A stretch of DNA of 8,624 nt from an uncultured Ruminococcus sp. GTDB lineage: Bacteria > Bacillota > Clostridia > Oscillospirales > CAG-272. The DNA is taken from positions 1 to 8,624 of the forward strand of contig CAJKRH010000063.1 of NCBI GenBank assembly GCA_905202255.1, written 5' to 3'. The stretch's first letter is position 1; every line of letters begins with the position of its first letter. Below, one piece after another: positions 1 to 4,713 of this stretch. Both the position numbers and the translations under genes were made by a program. The notes beneath the pieces are model-generated. The model was given only the letters and a program-made list of their open reading frames with translations, searched no databases and was not told the DNA's origin.

Positions 1-16
1 TCTTTTTGTCCTTTTC

Positions 17-42
17 GTTCTTTTCGGACAAGCGAAAAGAAC
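17..42. repeat. Perfect 10-bp hairpin, A-like repeat module
   Basis: GTTCTTTTCG at 17-26 is the exact reverse complement of CGAAAAGAAC at 33-42, with a 6-nt loop GACAAG. It is preceded by a T-rich run (TCTTTTTGTC). That layout resembles the A modules at 4204 and 8468, where TTTCTTTTTGAT precedes a T-rich/A-rich hairpin. The arms differ in sequence from those copies, so it may be a diverged or merely analogous element. It could also belong to the 3' end of a transcript from outside the window. Confidence 0.55.
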
Positions 43-60
43 ACTATAAGAAAAGCTACT

Positions 61-95
61 TCTCGCACTTTTCATCACCGAAAAGTACTATCGAG
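61..95. repeat. C-type hairpin module (diverged copy)
   Basis: ACTTTTC (67-73) pairs with GAAAAGT (80-86). The pairing extends across one mismatch to G65/C88, and CTCG at 62-65 is mirrored by CGAG at 92-95. The same layout (TTCTCG, then a TACTTTT arm, a short loop, then AAAAGTAC) appears at 4332-4360. The two are probably copies of one dispersed repeat. No coding potential is evident here. Confidence 0.5.
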
Positions 96-103
96 CAAAA
101 TAA

Positions 104-145
104 AAATTTATTCACCTTTCCCGCGTGGGAAAAGCGAATAAATTT
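104..145. repeat. Long imperfect palindrome in the leader of the carboxypeptidase gene
   Basis: AAATTTATTC (104-113) is the exact reverse complement of GAATAAATTT (136-145). Inside it, TTTCCC (117-122) pairs with GGGAAA (127-132) around loop GCGT, and a 3x3 internal loop separates the two stems. This gives a 16-bp composite hairpin. It has no U-tract, so it is not a typical terminator. It may be a repeat module or part of a structured 5' leader. Confidence 0.6.
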
Positions 146-149
146 CCCC

Positions 150-187
150 GTTTCTCCATATTGCTAAGGAAAAAAGTATGGAGAAAC
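150..187 (+). promoter_or_regulatory. Hairpin sequestering the ribosome binding site of the 189 gene
   Basis: GTTTCTCCATA (150-160) and TATGGAGAAAC (177-187) form a perfect 11-bp stem that ends one base before the ATG at 189. The only well-spaced Shine-Dalgarno for that ATG, GGAG at 180-183 (5-nt spacing), lies in the 3' arm and pairs with CTCC at 154-157. A second Shine-Dalgarno-like run, AAGGA (166-170), is exposed in the 16-nt loop. The pairing is seen directly; translational control by occlusion is inference. Confidence 0.5.
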
Positions 188-192
188 TATGA
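178..192 (+). CDS. Possible four-codon leader peptide (MEKL)
   Basis: ATG GAG AAA CTA TGA begins 7 nt after AAGGA (166-170), an ideal spacing. Its stop overlaps the next start as ATGA (189-192), the classic arrangement for translational coupling. A ribosome on this frame would melt the stem that hides the next gene's GGAG. The frame is so short that chance is quite possible, and no homology argument can be made. It is listed because its spacing and overlap fit the hairpin model. Confidence 0.3.
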   Translation: MEKL

Positions 193-1283
193 AGAAAATT
201 ATATCGATATTTCTCGTCGCGCTCATGCTCATGGCGGGTGGGGCGACCTGCCTCTCGGCGGTGCCCGACGATTCGGCAAAAAGCTGCCTGCTCATGACGC
301 TCGACGGCGAGATAATATATGCACACGATGAAAATGTCCGCCGCGGAATGGCAAGCACGACAAAGATAATGACTGCGCTTGTCGCACTCGAAAACTGCCC
401 TGCTGAGCGGCTCGTTTCCGTTGCGCCTGCGGCAGTAAATGTGGAAGGCTCGTCCGTTTACCTCTATGCCGGCGAAAAGATAACGATGGAAAATCTGCTT
501 TTTGCACTGATGCTCCAGAGTGCAAACGATGCGGCGGCGGCTATCGCCATAGAAGTGGCGGGAAGCATTGAGGCTTTCGCCGATATGATGAACAGGCGCG
601 CCGGGGAAATGGGGCTGCGCGATACGCATTTTGCAAATCCGCACGGGCTGGACGACAGCGAGCATTACACCACGGCAAAGGAGCTGGCGATAATCGCCGC
701 CGAAGCGCTGAAAAATCCGCGCTTTGCCGAAATAGTATCGACGGCAAAAAAATCCATTCCCCTGCATGACGGCACGGCGACGCGCCTGCTCGTAAATCAT
801 AACCGCCTGCTTCGCACATATGACGATGTCATCGGCGTAAAGACGGGCTTCACCAAAAAATGCGGCAGGACGCTCGTCTCTGCGGCACAGCGCGACGGAG
901 TGACACTCATCTGCGTTACGCTCTGTGACGGAAGCGACTGGCATGACCACAGGGAACTGCTTGACTACGGTTTTTCCCTCTACGAAAGCGAAAAGATAGC
1001 TTCGGCAGAGGAATTTCGCGTGGAAATTCCCGTTTGCGGCGGAGAAAAGGAAAATGTCCGCTGCGGCATTTCCGAGGATGTTCTCGCCACGCTGAAAAAA
1101 GGTCACGGCGAGATAAAAACCGTGCTGAAAACGCCGCGTTTTCTCTACGCGGGCATATGTGAGGGCGAAAAGACAGGCGAGGTCGAATTTATCTGCGGCG
1201 GCAAAGTGATAGCAAGAGCGGATATAGTCGCGCGGGAGAGCATCGCGAAAACCGCGGCAAAGAAAAGGAAGTTCCTTTTCTGA
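189..1283 (+). CDS. D-alanyl-D-alanine carboxypeptidase (penicillin-binding protein, peptidase S11)
   Basis: This 364-residue exported serine peptidase is expected to remove the terminal D-Ala from peptidoglycan stem peptides at the outer face of the membrane. Residues 1-24 look like a signal peptide (MKK, hydrophobic core, likely cleavage near CLSA/V). All three catalytic motifs are present: S56-T-T-K59 with the nucleophilic serine, S111-A-N113, and K218-T-G220. Residues of about 270-350 fit the beta-rich PBP5 C-terminal domain. The usual C-terminal amphipathic anchor is very short here, ending in a basic KKRKFLF, so membrane attachment may be weak. The start follows GGAG at 180-183. rluB lies 43 nt downstream, matching the dacB-to-rluB order of Bacillota. 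DacB/DacF assignment within the family is uncertain, so no symbol is given. Confidence 0.93.
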   Translation: MKKIISIFLVALMLMAGGATCLSAVPDDSAKSCLLMTLDGEIIYAHDENVRRGMASTTKIMTALVALENCPAERLVSVAPAAVNVEGSSVYLYAGEKITMENLLFALMLQSANDAAAAIAIEVAGSIEAFADMMNRRAGEMGLRDTHFANPHGLDDSEHYTTAKELAIIAAEALKNPRFAEIVSTAKKSIPLHDGTATRLLVNHNRLLRTYDDVIGVKTGFTKKCGRTLVSAAQRDGVTLICVTLCDGSDWHDHRELLDYGFSLYESEKIASAEEFRVEIPVCGGEKENVRCGISEDVLATLKKGHGEIKTVLKTPRFLYAGICEGEKTGEVEFICGGKVIARADIVARESIAKTAAKKRKFLF

Positions 1284-1326
1284 AGCCGGAAATATAAAGA
1301 AAAATACACTATACAGAGGCAAAACA

Positions 1327-2058
1327 TTGGAAGAAATGAGACTGCAAAAGTTCCTCTCGGCGCAAGGAATAATGTCCCGCCGCGCCGCTGAGGATGAAAT
1401 CGCCGCCGGCAGAGTAAAGGTCAACGGCGAGGTTGCCGATATCGGCACGAAAATAGACCCCGGGAGGGACAGGATAGAATACAGAGGCAAGATTATCTTT
1501 GGCGGAGACAAACGAAAGGTTTATCTCATGCTCAATAAGCCGCGCGGATATCTCACCTCCATGAGTGATGACCGCGGCAGACCGTGCGTTTCCGAGCTTG
1601 TTTCGGATGTCGGCGTGCGCGTTTATCCCATAGGCAGACTTGACCTCGAGAGCGAGGGACTTCTGCTTTTCACAAACGACGGCGACTTCGCAAACAAGCT
1701 GATGCATCCGCGCTATCACAAGCCGAAAACATACCATGTGAAGCTCGCGGGCGAGATAGAACCTGAAAAGGTACAGCGCCTTTCCGAGCCGATGGATATC
1801 GACGGATATATGACAAAACCCGCCGAGGTTTCGCTGATAACGAGAAAAAAGGAATATTCCGTCGTTGCGATAACTCTTTTTGAGGGTCGCAACAGACAGA
1901 TACGCAAAATGTGCGAAAAATTATCGCTCCATGTGCTTTCCCTGCGCAGGGTGAGCATAGGCGAGGTGAAGCTCGGCGACCTGCGCCCGGGCAAATGGCG
2001 TTATCTTACAAAATCGCAGGTGCAAATGCTGAAAAGGGAGGCAAAGTCGGATGTTTGA
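1327..2058 (+). CDS. rluB: 23S rRNA pseudouridine synthase B (RluB/RsuA family)
   Basis: This 243-residue protein isomerises a specific uridine of ribosomal RNA to pseudouridine. For RluB the target is U2605 of 23S rRNA (E. coli numbering). An S4 RNA-binding domain occupies about residues 4-60 (RLQKFL, SRRAAEDEIAAGRVKVNG). The catalytic domain has the RsuA-family motif GRLD at 103-106 with catalytic Asp106, followed by SEGLLLFTNDGD. EGRNRQIRKMCE follows near the C-terminus. The start is probably TTG at 1327, because AGAGG (1315-1319) sits 7 nt upstream. ATG at 1336 (MRLQK) is the alternative and would give the usual family N-terminus, but its Shine-Dalgarno spacing is poor. The last 8 bp overlap the next gene. 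RluB is favoured over RluE/RsuA by length and neighbourhood. Confidence 0.9.
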   Translation: MEEMRLQKFLSAQGIMSRRAAEDEIAAGRVKVNGEVADIGTKIDPGRDRIEYRGKIIFGGDKRKVYLMLNKPRGYLTSMSDDRGRPCVSELVSDVGVRVYPIGRLDLESEGLLLFTNDGDFANKLMHPRYHKPKTYHVKLAGEIEPEKVQRLSEPMDIDGYMTKPAEVSLITRKKEYSVVAITLFEGRNRQIRKMCEKLSLHVLSLRRVSIGEVKLGDLRPGKWRYLTKSQVQMLKREAKSDV

Positions 2059-2443
2059 GATAAAACCCATCGAGAGCAAGGAGCGGCAGAAAGCAATATG
2101 TGCGCAGTGCGGCGTGCCTTATCGCGATGATTGCTTTGCCTACTCGGCAATAGAAGAGGACAGACTGCTCGGCATATGCCAGTTTAAAATAAAGGATGAT
2201 ATCGGCTATATGTATGAGCTGAAATGCCCCGAGGGAATCGATGATGAAGAGGTGCTTTTCATCATGGGGCGCGCGGCGCTGAATTTCATTGACCTTTGCG
2301 GTGCGCACGATGCGGAAAAATGCATCGATGACAAAATGGCGAGAAGAATAGGTTTTGTCGAGAAGAACGGCAAGCTGAAAATGAATCTCCGCGGCGTTTT
2401 TGACGGGCATCATCACGGCAAAAATGCGGAAAAAGAGAAGTGA
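2051..2443 (+). CDS. Small GNAT-like N-acetyltransferase domain protein, uncertain
   Basis: This 130-residue protein starts inside the end of rluB (ATGTTTGA shared, 2051-2058) and has its own GGGAGG at 2036-2041, so it is probably translated with rluB. The pattern suggests a compact GNAT fold: a strand LLGICQFKI (about residues 39-47), another GYMYELKCP, a helix MGRAALNFIDLCGA, and a late ARRIGFVEKNG segment like the RRLGF turn of acetyltransferases. A clear acetyl-CoA P-loop (Q/RxxGxG/A) is not obvious, so activity is doubtful. The C-terminus is a charged tail with GHHHGK. The substrate is unknown. No signal peptide or membrane segment is visible. Product confidence is moderate; that it is a real gene is well supported by the ribosome binding site and overlap. 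Confidence 0.7.
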   Translation: MFEIKPIESKERQKAICAQCGVPYRDDCFAYSAIEEDRLLGICQFKIKDDIGYMYELKCPEGIDDEEVLFIMGRAALNFIDLCGAHDAEKCIDDKMARRIGFVEKNGKLKMNLRGVFDGHHHGKNAEKEK

Positions 2444-2519
2444 CGGGAGTCGGTTTTATAAAAAAGCTTCATATTTAACATAAAAATCACAAAAAACATA
2501 TTCGGAGGACATAAATATA

Positions 2520-3623
2520 ATGATAATACAGTTAGAAGAAGCGAAAAGCAGACTTCTCGCACTTGAGGGCGATGTAAAGGAGCTCGGCGATTCGCTGAAA
2601 ATAGAAAGACTGCGCGAGCAGGCAAAAACACTCGAGGCGCAGACACTCGCCGAGAATTTCTGGAATGATCAGGCGACATCCGGCAAGGTGCTTCAGGAGC
2701 TGAAGCGCACAAAGGATAAGATAGAAGCTTACGAAAAGCTTTGCACCACGGTTTCCGATGCGCTCGTGCTTGCCGAAATGGGCATAGAGGAAAATGATGA
2801 GAGCGTTTGTGACGAGGTGCTTTCCGAGGTAAAGAAAATAGAAGCCGGCGAGGAAAAAATGCGCATAGATGCGCTCCTCTCGGGCGAATATGACAGAAAT
2901 AATGCCATTCTTTCCTTCCATCCCGGTGCGGGCGGCACAGAGGCGCAGGACTGGGCACTCATGCTCTACAGAATGTATACGCGTTACGGTGAGAAGCACG
3001 GCTTCAATGTCAAGCTCATAGATTGGCTCGACGGAGAAGAAGCGGGCATCAAGAGCGCAACTATCCTCGTGGAGGGAACGAATGCTTACGGCTATCTCAA
3101 GAGTGAGCACGGAGTTCACAGGCTTGTGCGCGTTTCGCCTTTTGATGCATCGGGCAGACGCCATACATCCTTTGCCTCGGTGGAAGTAATGCCGGAGCTT
3201 GATGACGATGTCAATATCGAGCTTAAGGATGAGGACCTTGAAATAACGGCGCACCGTTCGAGCGGCGCAGGCGGTCAGCATATCAATAAGACCGACTCGG
3301 CGATAAGAATCGTGCATAAGCCGACAGGTATAGTTGTCGGCTGTCAGACAGAACGCAGCCAGCTTCAGAATAAGGAAACGGCGCTGAAAATGCTGAAAAG
3401 CAAACTCGCCGAGATAAAGCAGCGTGAAAATCTCGACAAGATAGAGGACATCAAGGGCGAAAAGACAAATATCGAATGGGGCGCACAGATTCGTTCCTAT
3501 GTATTTATGCCGTATACGCTTGTCAAGGATAACAGAACAGGCTATGAGGACGGCAATATCACCGCCGTAATGGATGGCGAAATAGACGGTTTTATCAATG
3601 CTTATCTTAAGAGCAAAGTATAA
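2520..3623 (+). CDS. prfB: Peptide chain release factor 2 (RF2), without programmed frameshift
   Basis: This 367-residue class I release factor recognises UGA and UAA stop codons and triggers peptide release in the ribosome. The codon-recognition tripeptide S206-P-F208 marks RF2 rather than RF1. The catalytic G251-G-Q253 lies in RSSGAGGQHINKTDSA. A helical N-terminal domain covers roughly residues 1-110. The start ATG follows GGAGG (2504-2508) by 11 nt. Most prfB genes have an in-frame UGA near codon 26 read by +1 frameshifting; here the equivalent codons are TCG CTG AAA (2592-2600) and the frame is open throughout. Length matches E. coli RF2 (365), so this is not a truncated form. The gene lies 76 nt after the acetyltransferase-like gene in an AT-rich gap that may carry a promoter. 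Confidence 0.96.
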   Translation: MIIQLEEAKSRLLALEGDVKELGDSLKIERLREQAKTLEAQTLAENFWNDQATSGKVLQELKRTKDKIEAYEKLCTTVSDALVLAEMGIEENDESVCDEVLSEVKKIEAGEEKMRIDALLSGEYDRNNAILSFHPGAGGTEAQDWALMLYRMYTRYGEKHGFNVKLIDWLDGEEAGIKSATILVEGTNAYGYLKSEHGVHRLVRVSPFDASGRRHTSFASVEVMPELDDDVNIELKDEDLEITAHRSSGAGGQHINKTDSAIRIVHKPTGIVVGCQTERSQLQNKETALKMLKSKLAEIKQRENLDKIEDIKGEKTNIEWGAQIRSYVFMPYTLVKDNRTGYEDGNITAVMDGEIDGFINAYLKSKV

Positions 3624-3659
3624 AAAACAAAAAAATATTATATAAGGAGGACATGAAAA

Positions 3660-3986
3660 ATGTTCAAGAAAACCAAACTTTATGTAGGCGTTGCTCTCGT
3701 AGTAAACGCGGTCACCTCACTCATCACATTCATCATTCTTCTCTTCAAGAAGAAAAGCTCCGCAGGTGCTTTTCTTGCGGTTTCCGCTATGAGCGGCGCG
3801 GCAGGTGCTTATCTGCTCTATGACTGCAAGGATGATATCAATTTCTGCGATTGCGATTTCAATTTTGATGATGACCTTGATGACTGCGACGGCGAATGTG
3901 ACGATTGCGATTGCGACGATTGCGAAGCAAAGGATGACGACATGAATCTCGAAGGCGACCTCTTCTCTCGTGAGGATGAGGAATAA
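3660..3986 (+). CDS. Small membrane protein with Asp/Cys-rich tail, function unknown
   Basis: This 108-residue protein is not a family I recognise. Two hydrophobic segments are visible, about residues 7-29 and 34-54, joined by a basic FKKKSS turn; the second is small-residue rich. Residues 55-108 are extremely acidic, with 21 Asp and 6 Glu but only three Lys/Arg. Eight cysteines lie at 56, 63, 65, 76, 80, 83, 85 and 88, often as DC or CD pairs. Such a tail could bind metal ions, but no standard motif such as CXXC-His is evident. Membrane orientation is ambiguous because both the N-terminus and the turn are basic. The start is set by GGAGG (3646-3650), 9 nt before ATG; an ATG at 3653 is too close to it and out of frame. 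It is 36 nt after prfB and ends before a strong terminator. Confidence 0.85.
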   Translation: MFKKTKLYVGVALVVNAVTSLITFIILLFKKKSSAGAFLAVSAMSGAAGAYLLYDCKDDINFCDCDFNFDDDLDDCDGECDDCDCDDCEAKDDDMNLEGDLFSREDEE

Positions 3987-3999
3987 TCTCAAACAGTGA

Positions 4000-4027
4000 A
4001 AAAGGCAGGACTTGTCCTGCCTTTTTT
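4000..4027 (+). terminator. Rho-independent terminator of the prfB cluster
   Basis: AAAGGCAGGA (4001-4010) pairs with TCCTGCCTTT (4015-4024) around a CTTG loop, followed directly by a T-run to 4027. It begins 14 nt after the stop of the Asp/Cys-tailed protein gene. The flanking A-run would also allow some termination in the other direction. Confidence 0.93.
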
Positions 4028-4055
4028 GCTGATTTGGGAAAATTTTTGTTTTTCA

Positions 4056-4096
4056 ATTAAAGCTTTCACCCCCACCCATTAAAGTTTTCGCCCACC
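4056..4096. repeat. 22-nt tandem repeat, two units
   Basis: ATTAAAGCTTTCACCC begins at 4056 and ATTAAAGTTTTCGCCC at 4078, each continuing into an ACC run (to about 4076 and 4096). The period is 22 nt, with two substitutions and a 2-nt length difference in the C-run. It lies just after the terminator and directly before module B. Confidence 0.7.
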
Positions 4097-4109
4097 TTTT
4101 GGGGGATTG

Positions 4110-4150
4110 ACACATATGCGAAGCATGTGTGTTGGCGTCGCCGAGACGGG
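4110..4150. repeat. Dispersed repeat module B, copy 1
   Basis: This 41-nt segment matches 8584-8624 at 40 of 41 positions; the only difference is G4148 versus A8622. It opens with a hairpin: ACACATATGC (4110-4119), loop GAA, GCATGTGTGT (4123-4132), in which one position would be a G-U pair in RNA. It then holds the small palindrome GGCGTCGCC (4134-4142). Near-identity between two intergenic sites about 4.5 kb apart marks it as a dispersed repeat. The second copy runs off the window, so its full length is unknown. Confidence 0.88.
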
Positions 4151-4201
4151 GCACGAGGAGCCTTTGTCGCGCTCCGCAGAGCGCGAAATTTCCTCTCGGC
4201 G
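4139..4201. other. Nested hairpin after module B
   Basis: CGCCGAGA (4139-4146) is the reverse complement of TCTCGGCG (4194-4201). Inside is a perfect 8-bp hairpin, TCGCGCTC (4167-4174), loop CGCA, GAGCGCGA (4179-4186). An alternative outer pairing is GAGGA (4155-4159) with TCCTC (4191-4195). The T-rich TTTTCTTTTT that follows could make it a terminator, but it may simply be the 3' part of module B. Confidence 0.55.
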
Positions 4202-4203
4202 CT

Positions 4204-4299
4204 TTTCTTTTTGATTGCTTTTTCTTTTGCGGCGGCGATAGCAAAAGAAAAAGCGGATGGAACATATATCTTTTATTCTGGCTGTTGACGGGACTTTGA
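4204..4299. repeat. Dispersed repeat module A, copy 1
   Basis: The second copy is at 8468-8562. Shared landmarks in order are TTTCTTTTTGAT, a hairpin, CGGATGG and GACGGGACTTTGA. The hairpin is a perfect 14-bp inverted repeat, GCTTTTTCTTTTGC (4217-4230) and GCAAAAGAAAAAGC (4241-4254), with a 10-nt loop. Between copies the arms are nearly identical (28 bases, one change) while the loops agree at only 3 of 10 positions. No protein-coding role is supported. Confidence 0.85.
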
Positions 4300-4330
4300 T
4301 TTTTGTTTTTATGGTAAAAAATACTTTTCC

Positions 4331-4360
4331 TTTCTCGTACTTTTGCGTGACCAAAAGTAC
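4331..4360. repeat. C-type hairpin module
   Basis: GTACTTTTG (4337-4345) and CAAAAGTAC (4352-4360) form a perfect 9-bp inverted repeat around CGTGAC. It is preceded by TTTCTC, as is the related element at 61-95. It follows module A after about 30 nt, the same relative order seen at the start of the window. Confidence 0.65.
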
Positions 4361-4713
4361 CAAAAGTCATCTAAGGACTTTCCCTCATTAGAAAACCTCC
4401 CTGCATCTTCCCACTTTGCTTTCTGCAAACAATCATCGCCCTCCGGTGCGAACATAGCGAGTGTACCGTCCTGCTATAGCTTATCCGTGGCTACAGGTTC
4501 GAAACGCCCCCGCGCCGACTCGGTTTCGCTGCTGTGCCATGTCGGGCTATGGCGAACCTCGCGGTTTGAATTTGGGTGCTAATACTGGGAAGTATCTGCG
4601 CAGACGGTATATAGCAAAAATTTTCAATTTTATAGGGAGCCTATCCCCCACTGCATCAACACGCCAAACCCTCATTACCGTTTCACCACCCACACATACG
4701 AAAGGAGTGCCCC
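4361..4713 (+). other. Gene-free 350-bp leader with possible branched RNA fold
   Basis: I see no credible gene here. A possible structured RNA lies at 4495-4559: AGGTTCG (4495-4501) pairs exactly with CGAACCT (4553-4559). This encloses AAAC/GTTT (4502-4505 with 4523-4526) and GCCAT/ATGGC (4536-4540 with 4549-4553, which shares one base with the outer stem). Downstream are a small hairpin ATACT-GGGA-AGTAT (4582-4595), the palindrome TCTGCGCAGA (4595-4604) and ATAGG-GAG-CCTAT (4632-4644). It does not match a riboswitch, tRNA or T-box that I recognise. It could be a 5' leader of the 4714 gene or another repeat. No convincing promoter was found. Confidence 0.4.

Noticed and set aside
108..1511. 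A 467-codon open frame on the minus strand, antisense to the carboxypeptidase gene
   Set aside because: It lies opposite a gene with all catalytic motifs, reads as a Cys/His/Arg-rich shadow with no recognisable domain, and has no supporting context.
4107..4135. Perfect TTGACA (4107-4112) suggesting a sigma-70 promoter
   Set aside because: The hexamer 17 nt downstream is TGTTGG, far from TATAAT, and the second module B copy has TTAACA instead.
4285..4318. TTGACG in module A followed by T-rich sequence, as a possible promoter for the 4714 gene
   Set aside because: The best -10 candidate matches poorly, the other A copy has ATCGACG, and it would lie about 400 nt from the gene start.
4056..4360. 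Repeats as a possible CRISPR array
   Set aside because: Units are unequal, not regularly spaced by unique spacers, and no cas gene is present.
4053..4370. Two overlapping minus-strand frames of about 100 codons through the repeat block, and a similar one at 8055-8600
   Set aside because: Their peptide similarity to one another is explained by the shared repeat modules A and B. No ribosome binding site or domain supports them.
4490..4520. GGTTCGAAAC resembling a tRNA T-loop
   Set aside because: The bases flanking GGTTCGAA do not pair as a T-stem, and no acceptor or anticodon stem can be built around it on either strand.
4343..4582. A 79-codon plus-strand frame, overlapped by a longer 187-codon frame at 4461-5024
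   Set aside because: Both run through repeat module C and the structured leader, lack good ribosome binding sites, and the longer one overlaps the well-supported 4714 gene in another frame.
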